Origin: an uncultured Mycoplasmatota bacterium
GTDB lineage: Bacteria > Bacillota_I > Bacilli_A > RF39 > UBA660
Direction of reading: 5' to 3'
Assembly: GCA_900551105.1 (NCBI GenBank)
Contig: URUT01000028.1
Span: 1-15,908 of the forward strand
Length of the DNA stretch: 15,908 nt
Position numbers and translations under genes: made by a program. Every line of letters starts with the position of its first letter. Position 1 is the first letter of the stretch. A model generated the notes under the pieces. The model was not told where the DNA came from. It did no database searches and saw only the letters and a list, made by a program, of their open reading frames with translations. Shown piece after piece: positions 1-7,131 of the stretch.

Positions 1-72
1 TTTTTTTTAAAAAAGTTGTAATTTCTTTTAAATACACTATATATAGGGGTTTACACCACATTTATATACAAG

Positions 73-669
73 TTATATCTGCTTTTCTTCTATATTATAT
101 TCTCTTGCTTTGCCTTGTTCTATCTTTTTTATTACTTTGCATGGATTGCCAACTGCAACGCTGTTGTCTGGTATGTCTTTCACAACTACGCTTCCGCCAC
201 CTATTACAACATTATTACCTATTGTTACTCCAGGCATTACTTTTACTCCTCCACCTATCCAGACATCATTACCTACTTTTATTGGATAAGCATATTCCCA
301 TCCGTCATTACGGCTTGCTGCATCAACAGGATGTCCTGCTGTATAGAAACCACAATCTGGTGCTATGAATACATTATTACCAAATGTTACTTTGGCACAG
401 TCAAGTATTACAAGATTGTGATTTGCGTAGAAATTGTCACCTGCTTCTATATTATATCCGTAATCGCACCAGAAAGGAGCTGTAATAAAACAATTAGCTC
501 CCACCTTACCGAATAGCTTCTTAATCATTGCAGACTGTTGTTCTGTCTGTGATGGTCTTAATGCATTAAAGTCGTAGCACTGTTCTTTACATAACATTCT
601 GTCATTAACAAGTTCCTTTACTCCTGACTTGTATAATTGTCCACTAATCATTTTCTGTCTCTCTGTCAT
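73..669 (-). CDS. maa: Maltose/galactoside O-acetyltransferase (left-handed beta-helix)
   Basis: A cytosolic enzyme of the Maa/LacA family, which transfers acetyl from acetyl-CoA to a sugar hydroxyl. The N-terminal MTERQKMISG begins the maltose acetyltransferase cap domain. It is followed by hexapeptide-repeat turns and the active-site segment TAGHPVDAASRN, whose His is the expected catalytic base. The C-terminal helix turns (VWIGGGVKVMPGVTIG, VVIGGGSVVVKDIP) are intact, so it looks full length at about 198 residues. The frame opens three codons earlier at 678, but that ATG lies almost on the AAAGGA site. The ATG at 669 has normal spacing and gives the usual family start. Codon use is richer in C- and G-ending codons (GAC, TAC, AAC, GCA, ACA) than the AGT/TTA-dominated neighbours, so lateral transfer is likely. 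The natural sugar substrate cannot be told from sequence. Confidence 0.93.
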   Translation of the reverse strand: MTERQKMISGQLYKSGVKELVNDRMLCKEQCYDFNALRPSQTEQQSAMIKKLFGKVGANCFITAPFWCDYGYNIEAGDNFYANHNLVILDCAKVTFGNNVFIAPDCGFYTAGHPVDAASRNDGWEYAYPIKVGNDVWIGGGVKVMPGVTIGNNVVIGGGSVVVKDIPDNSVAVGNPCKVIKKIEQGKAREYNIEEKQI

Positions 670-750
670 ATTCCACATTTCCTTTATAACTTTGCAAATA
701 TTGTGAATAACTTGTACGATTGTTTTCTGATTATCATAATAATAGAAAAA

Positions 751-780
751 AAAGACAGCCAGAACATTCTGACTGTCTTT
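751..780 (-). terminator. Intrinsic terminator of tRNA-Ser
   Basis: AAAGACAG pairs with CTGTCTTT; an A·C mismatch follows, then five further pairs (CAGAA/TTCTG) around a two-base tip. Read on the minus strand, downstream of tRNA-Ser, the hairpin runs into eight or more U. A weaker U-rich tract on the other side could let it work both ways. It also insulates maa, so maa needs its own promoter between about 680 and 745; I see no clear one there. Confidence 0.85.
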
Positions 781-793
781 TTCTTTCTGTCAA

Positions 794-881
794 CGGAGCA
801 GGAGGGATTTGAACCCTCGCGCCGGTTGCCCGACCTACACCCTTAGCAGGGGCGCCTCTTCAGCCTCTTGAGTACTACTCC
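794..881 (-). tRNA. tRNA-Ser, anticodon GCT
   Basis: On the minus strand GGAGTAG at the 5' end pairs with CTGCTCC at the 3' end. The anticodon stem CGCCC/GGGTG closes the seven-base loop CTGCTAA with anticodon GCT, which reads AGT and AGC. A long variable arm and a T-arm containing GGTTCAAAT are present, as expected for a class II tRNA. The CCA end is not encoded: the discriminator G is followed by TTG. AGT is by far the favoured serine codon in the neighbouring genes, so this is likely a major serine tRNA. Confidence 0.96.
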
Positions 882-896
882 AAGCCCGATAAGTAA

Positions 897-925
897 ATTT
901 TACAATAATTTTAATATAATGTCAA
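897..925 (-). promoter_or_regulatory. Sigma-A promoter of tRNA-Ser
   Basis: On the minus strand TTGACA (925-920), a 17-base spacer and TAAAAT (902-897) lie about 16 bases before the tRNA 5' end. It is a near-consensus housekeeping promoter. Confidence 0.85.
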
Positions 926-984
926 TCACTACTACAAAAAAATTAAAAAGTTGGAAAAATGTGATAATGCAATTTTTGTGTGCA

Positions 985-1018
985 AAAAGAGTAAATGTTT
1001 TTGCACACTTACTCTTTT
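985..1018 (-). terminator. Terminator hairpin overlapping the stop codon of the ZnuA-like gene
   Basis: AAAAGAGTAA (985-994) is the exact reverse complement of TTACTCTTTT (1009-1018), giving a 10-bp stem. The stop codon of the minus-strand lipoprotein gene lies at its edge, and the 3' arm read on that strand ends in U residues. A second perfect 11-bp stem, 978-988 with 998-1008, uses overlapping bases, so the two cannot form together. Confidence 0.6.
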
Positions 1019-1868
1019 AATATACTTCAGTTTTAATTGTATCTATAAATGATTTTAAGATGGTTATGTAATCTGAATCATTTTTTATTTCTTCATCTGT
1101 TAATGTGTACATAGGATTTACTTCAGCTAATTTAGCTCCGTCATTTTCAAGGCTTTCTATGGTTTCAGTTTTTTCAGTACCTTTAATAATGAATAGATAA
1201 GTATTTGTTTTTGAACTAAATAAACTTTTGGCTTTACTAAGGTTAGTGTTTGAATTTTCATCATCAGCACTAATACTTAGAACTTCAAATCCGTATTTTT
1301 CTAAAAATTTGAAAGAATTGTTAGCTACAATAATTTTTTTGTTTTTAGCGTTTTCGGCAATTAACTTTAATTCAGCATCTATTTCAGATATTTTTATTTT
1401 TAAATCATCATAATTATTGTTAATACTTTCTATAATAGATGTATTTTTGACATTTTCTTTTAAACCATTTTTAATATTTTGAGCCATCATTAGGAAGTTT
1501 GACGGACTTATTAGAAGCTCGCTTTTATCATTTTTTATTTCTAGGCCTTGAGCAACATCTATAATATCCATATTTTTATTTTTTTCAATTAGATTAGCTG
1601 CTATTTGTTTTTCGTTTCCTAAACCATTGTAGATAAATAAATCAGCTTTGCTAAAGTCATTTAGTTTTTTATTTGTGATTGTATAATTTTCAATATCTAC
1701 GCCATTTGGATAAATACTATTGATAGTAGCATATTCTCCGTATAAGGTTTTAGTAATATACTCAATTGGATAGAGTGTAGTGTAAATATTTATTCCTTCA
1801 TAGCTATCTGATTTAAAGCAACCTGTTAAACATAACAGCATCGTAATTATTAATATTATTTTTTTCAT
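1017..1868 (-). CDS. Metal ABC-transporter substrate-binding-type lipoprotein without His ligands
   Basis: A secreted, lipid-anchored protein of the ZnuA/PsaA fold (283 residues). A signal peptide ends in the lipobox L14-T15-G16-C17. The family framework is visible: IYTTLYPIEYITKTLYG near residues 28-44, FIYNGLGNE at 78-86, the central long helix at about 150-178, VANNSFKFLEKYGFE at 181-195, and AEVNPMYTLTDEE near the C-terminus. The residues that bind metal in the family are changed: the His of GVDPH is E60, the His of DPHxWLSP is E117, and the His of SHxAF is N183. The protein contains no histidine at all. Its ATG overlaps the yidD stop (ATGA), so the two are translationally coupled. No permease or ATPase gene lies nearby. 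It may bind another ligand or have a structural role; ordinary zinc or manganese uptake is doubtful. Confidence 0.8.
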   Translation of the reverse strand: MKKIILIITMLLCLTGCFKSDSYEGINIYTTLYPIEYITKTLYGEYATINSIYPNGVDIENYTITNKKLNDFSKADLFIYNGLGNEKQIAANLIEKNKNMDIIDVAQGLEIKNDKSELLISPSNFLMMAQNIKNGLKENVKNTSIIESINNNYDDLKIKISEIDAELKLIAENAKNKKIIVANNSFKFLEKYGFEVLSISADDENSNTNLSKAKSLFSSKTNTYLFIIKGTEKTETIESLENDGAKLAEVNPMYTLTDEEIKNDSDYITILKSFIDTIKTEVY

Positions 1869-2080
1869 AAATTCTCCTTTAGTGGATCATATCCATATTT
1901 ACCTAATGGGTGGCATTTTAGGATTCTTTTAATACTTAAAAATAGTCCCTTTAATACTCCATATTTAGTAATAGCTTGTTTGGCATATTCACTACAAGTT
2001 GGGGTAAATCTACACATTTTGTGAGATGATAAGGGAGTTATTTGATATAAATTTATTAGTTTTAGTATTATTTTTTTCAT
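1865..2080 (-). CDS. yidD: Membrane protein insertion efficiency factor YidD
   Basis: A small 71-residue peripheral membrane protein that helps YidC/Oxa1-type insertion of inner-membrane proteins. The family signatures are clear: an amphipathic N-terminus, CRFTPTCSEYA at residues 23-33, and CHPLGKYGYDP at 56-66, matching the usual CHP-(x)n-G-x-DP pattern. The start ATG follows a GAGGT site. Its stop codon overlaps the start of the downstream lipoprotein gene by ATGA. In many bacteria yidD sits beside rpmH, rnpA and yidC; here it is paired with a solute-binding-type lipoprotein instead. The gene is divergent from rnc, with about 108 bases between them. Confidence 0.95.
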   Translation of the reverse strand: MKKIILKLINLYQITPLSSHKMCRFTPTCSEYAKQAITKYGVLKGLFLSIKRILKCHPLGKYGYDPLKENL

Positions 2081-2188
2081 GCCTACCTCATTAACATTTT
2101 ACTACGAAGTCATACTTTTTTAAAGTGTTACGGAGAAAAAACTAGAATATTTACAGTTTTTAATATATAATGAAGATGGTGATAAGAT

Positions 2189-2854
2189 ATGGATTTATCT
2201 AAATATGGGGTAAGTAGTGATAATAAGATTTTAAGTGTTGCCCTTACTCATACAAGTTATGCTAATGAAGAAAATGTTCCATCTTATGAAAGATTGGAGT
2301 TTTTGGGTGATGCAGTTTTAGAACTTATTATTAGTGATTATTTTTATAAACAAACTGATTATTCGGAAGGTAAGATGACGAAACTTAGAGCTAGTTATGT
2401 TTGTGAAAGTGCTTTGGATGAATATGCAAAAGTAATAAACTTAAGAGATTATATTAAAGTAGGTCATGGACTTAAGCATGAGATTAATGAGACAATTACT
2501 GCTGATGTTTTTGAGGCGGTGATTGCAACTATTTATTTAAATAGTGGTTATAGTAAAGCTAAGGAGTTTGTTATGGATATAGCTCTTCCTTTTATTACTA
2601 AAGAGGTTAAGTTTATGAGTGATTATAAGTCTTACTTACAAGAAATGGTTCAGACTGACCAGAGAAGCGTTACTTATAATGTTATAAGTGAAAGTGGCCC
2701 TAGTCATGATAAGACTTTTGAAGTAGAAGTTTTAGTTGATGGAATAGTGTATGCTAAGGGAATTGGTAAGTCTAAGAAGGAAGCTGAACAAAATGCAGCT
2801 AAGAATGCAATTTTAATAAGCGCAGGTGATGTAAATGAAACTGTTAAGAATTAA
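2189..2854 (+). CDS. rnc: Ribonuclease III
   Basis: Double-strand-specific endoribonuclease that matures rRNA and some mRNAs (221 residues, normal length). The signature ERLEFLGDAVLEL starts at residue 34, with D41 at the catalytic position. The second acidic pair, D106 and E109, lies in ADVFEAVIATIYL. A double-stranded RNA-binding domain follows from about residue 150 to the end and closes with GIGKSKKEAEQNAAKNAIL. The start has a GGTGAT site, and TATAAT at 2166-2171 lies just upstream, so any transcript from it would have a very short leader. The last 20 bases overlap smc, the usual partner order in Bacillota, which suggests coupled translation. Confidence 0.97.
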   Translation: MDLSKYGVSSDNKILSVALTHTSYANEENVPSYERLEFLGDAVLELIISDYFYKQTDYSEGKMTKLRASYVCESALDEYAKVINLRDYIKVGHGLKHEINETITADVFEAVIATIYLNSGYSKAKEFVMDIALPFITKEVKFMSDYKSYLQEMVQTDQRSVTYNVISESGPSHDKTFEVEVLVDGIVYAKGIGKSKKEAEQNAAKNAILISAGDVNETVKN

Positions 2855-5777
2855 TATTCATGGATTTAAGTCTTTTGCTGATAAAACAGTTATTGATATT
2901 AAGGATGGAATTACAGGAATTGTTGGACCTAATGGTAGTGGTAAAAGTAATATAGTAGATGCTGTTAAGTGGGTTTTAGGTGAGCAGTCTTTAAAAGATA
3001 TACGTGCGGGAAATACATCGTCAGATGTTATTTTTATGGGCTCTAAATCTAGAGGAGCACTTACTAGAGCGTGGGTATCTTTAGTATTTGATAATAGTGA
3101 TCATTATTTAAATAGTGACTTACAAGAGATTGAAATTAAGAGAGTAGTATATCGTTCTGGTGAAAATGAGTATTACATTAATAATGAATTAGTAAGACTT
3201 AAAGATATTACTAATTTATTTATTGATTCGGGTTCTAGTGTTAATTCACTTTCAATTATTTCTCAGGGTAAAATTGGGCAGATTATTAATGGTAAACCTG
3301 AGGAAAAGAGATCAATTATAGAGGAAGCTGCCGGTGTTTTAAAGTATAAAAAAAGAAAAGAAGAGACTTTAAGAAAGCTTGATAAGACTAATGATAATTT
3401 AGAAAAAGTTAATTTAGTTATTGATGAGTTGATGGTTAATTTAGAGCCATTAAAGAGTCAAGCTGATAATGCTAGTAGGTATCTAACTTTAAAGAAAGAT
3501 TTAGAAGATAAAGAAATTGGGTTACTAGCGTATGATATTGATGAAATTAATAAGAGTTATTTAGAACATAAAAATGAAAAAGATAGACTTGATAAAGAAG
3601 TGATGAGTGTTAGTAATGTTAATGTTTTAGATAATAATAAGATAGATGGGTTAAAACTTTCTTTATTAAAGCTTGAAGATGAGATAAATAGTAAAAGTGA
3701 GCAGCTTTATAAGATTACGAGTGAGCTTAGTAGTTTAGCTAGTGAAAAGCAGATTATGCTTGAAAGAAAAAAGCTAAGTGCTGATGATACTAAGTTAGAA
3801 GCTAATATTTTAAGTCTTAATGAAAGTAAGTTAAAGATTAAGAGTGAAATTAGTAGTTTAGAAGAAGAACTTAAGAGGCTTAATGAGACACTAGAAAGTA
3901 AAAAGAACAGTGCTAGTAAGTTAATGGATGAGTATAAGAAGTGTAATATTGATAAAGAAGTTACTAATGAAGAACTTGCTAAGCTAGTTAAGAATCTTGC
4001 TGAGAGTAAAAATAAGATAGAGATATTAAAAGATAATATTAATAGTGATAGTAAACTTCCTTATGCGGTAAAAAGTGTAATTAATAATCATAAATTAAGT
4101 GGAATTATGGGAGTTATTGGGAAGTTAATAGAGACTAGTAGCGAGTATGCACAGTGTATTGATATTTCTTTAGGAGCACTTGCTAATGTGGTAGTTACTA
4201 GTGATGAAAAGAGTGCTAGAGATGCAATAACTTATTTAAAGCAAAGTGGTACTGGAAGAGTTACTTTCTTTCCACTTAATGTTATAAGACCTAAGAGAAT
4301 AGATGATAGTGTTTTAAGTAAGATTAGTGGAGATAGTGCTTTTATTGGTGTAGCCTCTTCTTTAGTTAAGTTTGATCCTATTTATAGAAATATTATTCTT
4401 AATGTACTTGGAAATGTAATAGTAACTGATAATTTAGTAAATGCTAATAGACTTGGTAAATTAATTAATTATAGTTATAAGATTGTTACTTTAGAAGGTG
4501 ATGTGGCCAATGCTGGTGGTAGTATTACTGGTGGAGCTACTAATACAAAGACTGGGCTTATTAATTTAAAGTTTGAACTTGATAAAGAGTTAAAGCTATA
4601 TGATGAAAAAGTTAATAGTATTAAGTTAAAAGAAGAGAGAGTTAATGATCTTGATAATGAACTTAAGATTTTAGAAACTAGAGTGTTTAATTCTAATAAT
4701 GAGTTTAATGGAATTAGAGATACAGTTTTAAGAAAAGAAAAAGAGTTAGAAGAATTAAAACAGAGTTTTGATACAGTAGATAATGAGATAAAAGGGAATA
4801 GTGGACTATTAAATAATACAATTGATAAAGAAATTGAAGAACTACTAAGTAAGTATTATGATCTTAATTCTAAGAAGGATTTGCTACTTGCTGATGTTAA
4901 TTTGTTTAAAGCTAATAAGAATGATTTACAAGCTAGTTTAAGTGAGTTAGAACTAAGTAATAGAAAACAAAATAGTGAGTACAATGCTTTAGTTAAAGAG
5001 TTAAATGATATTAATGTTTTAATTAGTAAAGAAGAGGTTAAGTTAGATAATTTACTTTTAAGATTAAATGAAGAGTATGGTATTACTTTTGAGAAAGCTA
5101 AAGCTACTTATTTAGAGACGTTAGAAGATGCCGAAGAGGTTAGAGGTAAAGTTAATTATCTAAAGAGAGAGATAAAGACTTTGGGTGATGTTAATGTTGG
5201 GGCTATTAATGAGTATGAAAGGGTTAATAGTAGGTATACTTTCTTAAGTACGCAAAGGGATGATTTGACGTCTTCAATAAATGATTTACTTAAGGTAATT
5301 AATGAGCTTGATGATGAGATGAAGGAAAGATTAACTAGTACGTTTGATGAGCTTAATAAAGCCTTTAAGATGACTTTTGTTAAGTTATTTAGAGGTGGTG
5401 AGGCTGAGTTAGTATTAACTGATCCAACTGATATTTTAAATACTGGTTTAGAGATTAAGGCAGTTCCTCCTGGAAAGGGTATAAAGAATACTAAGTTGTT
5501 ATCAGGTGGAGAAGCGACGTTAACTGCTATTGCGCTTTTATTTGCTGTTTTAAGTATTAGGACTGTACCATTTTGTATACTTGATGAGGTAGAGGCGGCA
5601 CTTGATGAAGCAAATGTTGATATGTTTGGTAAGTATTTAAAAGAGATAGAGTCTAGTACGCAGTTTATAATTATTACTCATAAAAAGAGAACAATGGAAT
5701 ATACTAATAACTTATATGGAATTACGATGCAAGAGTCAGGTGTTTCAAAGTTAGTTAGTGTAAAATTAGAAGCATAG
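2835..5777 (+). CDS. smc: Chromosome segregation protein SMC (short-armed)
   Basis: The condensin ATPase that compacts and resolves chromosomes with ScpA and ScpB. Walker A GPNGSGKS is at residues 31-38 and GEQSLKDIR follows at about 48. A first coiled coil runs from about 165 to 410. The hinge domain (about 420-570) includes IDISLGALANVVV and GGSITGG. A second coil runs from about 580 to 825, followed by the C-terminal head with LLSGGEATL at about 888-896 and the Walker B ILDEVEAALDE near 915-925. All ATPase motifs look intact. At 980 residues it is about 200 shorter than B. subtilis SMC, the loss falling in both coiled arms. Translation starts inside the end of rnc behind AGGTGAT. A terminator directly follows. 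Confidence 0.97.
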   Translation: MKLLRINIHGFKSFADKTVIDIKDGITGIVGPNGSGKSNIVDAVKWVLGEQSLKDIRAGNTSSDVIFMGSKSRGALTRAWVSLVFDNSDHYLNSDLQEIEIKRVVYRSGENEYYINNELVRLKDITNLFIDSGSSVNSLSIISQGKIGQIINGKPEEKRSIIEEAAGVLKYKKRKEETLRKLDKTNDNLEKVNLVIDELMVNLEPLKSQADNASRYLTLKKDLEDKEIGLLAYDIDEINKSYLEHKNEKDRLDKEVMSVSNVNVLDNNKIDGLKLSLLKLEDEINSKSEQLYKITSELSSLASEKQIMLERKKLSADDTKLEANILSLNESKLKIKSEISSLEEELKRLNETLESKKNSASKLMDEYKKCNIDKEVTNEELAKLVKNLAESKNKIEILKDNINSDSKLPYAVKSVINNHKLSGIMGVIGKLIETSSEYAQCIDISLGALANVVVTSDEKSARDAITYLKQSGTGRVTFFPLNVIRPKRIDDSVLSKISGDSAFIGVASSLVKFDPIYRNIILNVLGNVIVTDNLVNANRLGKLINYSYKIVTLEGDVANAGGSITGGATNTKTGLINLKFELDKELKLYDEKVNSIKLKEERVNDLDNELKILETRVFNSNNEFNGIRDTVLRKEKELEELKQSFDTVDNEIKGNSGLLNNTIDKEIEELLSKYYDLNSKKDLLLADVNLFKANKNDLQASLSELELSNRKQNSEYNALVKELNDINVLISKEEVKLDNLLLRLNEEYGITFEKAKATYLETLEDAEEVRGKVNYLKREIKTLGDVNVGAINEYERVNSRYTFLSTQRDDLTSSINDLLKVINELDDEMKERLTSTFDELNKAFKMTFVKLFRGGEAELVLTDPTDILNTGLEIKAVPPGKGIKNTKLLSGGEATLTAIALLFAVLSIRTVPFCILDEVEAALDEANVDMFGKYLKEIESSTQFIIITHKKRTMEYTNNLYGITMQESGVSKLVSVKLEA

Positions 5778-5810
5778 AAAAAGTATAGAGTGAAAACTTT
5801 ATATTTTTTT
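5778..5810 (+). terminator. Intrinsic terminator after smc
   Basis: AAAAAGTATAGAG pairs with CTTTATATTTTTT across a TGAAAA loop (two G·U pairs) and continues into a T-run. It begins at the base after the smc stop codon and ends the rnc-smc unit. Confidence 0.75.
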
Positions 5811-5840
5811 TGACATATTTTTTATTTTTGATGATATATA
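5810..5840 (+). promoter_or_regulatory. Sigma-A-like promoter before spoIIP
   Basis: TTGACA (5810-5815) is followed by an AT-only -10 region: GATATA at 17 bases or TATATA (5835-5840) at 19. It starts within the T-run of the smc terminator. It looks vegetative rather than like a sigma-E sporulation promoter. Confidence 0.55.
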
Positions 5841-5859
5841 CTTTTATTGGTGATGATAT

Positions 5860-6771
5860 ATGAAACGATTTGTCACAAGAAGAAAGGTTAGCATTTTTAA
5901 AAAGGGAATTATATTTATTGTTATTTTTGTTACAGCGTTTGTGTTTTCGGTTAAGTTTATGTTTAGTTTGTTTATTAAAAATTTAAATCAGAATAGAGCT
6001 AATGAATTGCTAGCATTTTCTACAAATAATATTATTGGTAATATTTCTATACTTGATATAGTGAGTTTTAAACTTAATAGTCCTTATGATTTACTTGGTA
6101 AGAGTTTTAGTAATTTAAAGCCGGTTAAACCTGTAATTAAGGAGCAAACTGAGGGTGTTCATAGTGAGTATAAAGAACCACTAGTTTATATTTATAATAC
6201 GCATCAAACTGAAGAGTATAGTGCGGGTGCTTTGCAAAATTATAATATAGTACCAACAGTTTTTATGGCTAGTAATATACTTTGTAGGGTATTAAAGGAT
6301 TATGGGATTATGGCGATTACTGAGCAAAGAAAGTTACAAAGTGAGTTAAGCAAGAGGGGGCTATCGTATAATAGTGCTTATACGCTTACTTATGAGTATT
6401 TAGAAGAGATTCATAAAAAGTATCCAAGTATTAAGTATTTTATTGATTTACATCGTGATAGTGTTTCTTCTAGAGTAACAATAAATGATTATTCTTATGC
6501 GAAAATGATGTTTGTAATTGGTATGCATCATGATAATTATAAGGATAACGAAGCACTTATGCTTAGTTTAAATGAGAAATTAAGTAATAGTTATGATGGA
6601 ATTATGAGAAGCGTTTTTTATGGTAAAAATAGTAGGTATAATCAGCATTTTAATAAAGGGGTAATTTTAATAGAAATTGGTGGACCAGATAATAGTATTT
6701 CTGAGGTTAATAATAGTGTTCATGCTTTTGGGGAAGCGCTTGCTTCTTATATAGGAGAAAATAATGGGTGA
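5860..6771 (+). CDS. spoIIP: SpoIIP-family peptidoglycan amidase/endopeptidase
   Basis: A membrane-anchored cell-wall hydrolase of the stage II sporulation protein P family (303 residues). In sporulating Bacillota SpoIIP works with SpoIID and SpoIIM to thin septal peptidoglycan for engulfment. A basic N-terminus and one membrane helix (about 16-38) place the catalytic domain outside the cell. The domain carries the Zn-site motifs: YIYNTHQTEEYS at 110-121 (H115), YFIDLHRDS at 193-201 (H198) and VILIEIGGPDNS at 268-279 (E272), so the enzyme looks active. The start is preceded by GGTGAT. The promoter upstream resembles sigma-A. The next gene overlaps its stop by 8 bases. Whether the host sporulates is not shown; a role in ordinary division or wall remodelling is possible. 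Confidence 0.9.
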   Translation: MKRFVTRRKVSIFKKGIIFIVIFVTAFVFSVKFMFSLFIKNLNQNRANELLAFSTNNIIGNISILDIVSFKLNSPYDLLGKSFSNLKPVKPVIKEQTEGVHSEYKEPLVYIYNTHQTEEYSAGALQNYNIVPTVFMASNILCRVLKDYGIMAITEQRKLQSELSKRGLSYNSAYTLTYEYLEEIHKKYPSIKYFIDLHRDSVSSRVTINDYSYAKMMFVIGMHHDNYKDNEALMLSLNEKLSNSYDGIMRSVFYGKNSRYNQHFNKGVILIEIGGPDNSISEVNNSVHAFGEALASYIGENNG

Positions 6772-7099
6772 GAAAAAGAAAACGGGAGCTAAGAGATTTA
6801 AATTTATTTTCTTTGTACTAGTTAGTATATTTGGTTGCTTGTATTTTGCTTCTATTACTGGATACTATAATAAAAAGATAAGTACTGATACGGTGTTAAC
6901 TAGTGAAGCTATAAAGGCTTTTGAAGAGGATGTTTTAAATGGTAAGCCTGTGGATATTAAAGATTATATTAAAGCACCGCAGAAGGATTATCAAAATTTG
7001 TATTCTAGAATAGGTAATAAGTTTAGTAAAACAGTTAGTTTAGTTTTGAATGATGGGGTTGGTTATATTATTAAGATTTTAAAATCTTTATTTAGCTAG
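6764..7099 (+). CDS. Small single-pass membrane protein, unknown function
   Basis: I do not recognise this 111-residue protein. A lysine-rich N-terminus (MGEKKKTGAKRFK) precedes one membrane helix at about 13-32, which predicts the remainder outside the cell. A hydrophilic middle (KAFEEDVLNGKPVDIKDYIKAP) leads to a mixed hydrophobic C-terminal segment (VGYIIKILKSLF) that could lie on the membrane. Its ATG sits inside the end of spoIIP (ATGGGTGA), so the two are almost certainly co-translated. That suggests work with, or control of, the SpoIIP-type hydrolase, but this is context only. Codon use matches the neighbours. Confidence 0.8.
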   Translation: MGEKKKTGAKRFKFIFFVLVSIFGCLYFASITGYYNKKISTDTVLTSEAIKAFEEDVLNGKPVDIKDYIKAPQKDYQNLYSRIGNKFSKTVSLVLNDGVGYIIKILKSLFS

Positions 7100-7131
7100 G
7101 AAAATATGTTAAACTGGATTTAGAGGTTTTT

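Noticed and set aside
105..516. Plus-strand reading frames opposite maa
   Set aside because: They are antisense shadows of the acetyltransferase gene, with no ribosome binding site and biased Leu/Tyr composition.
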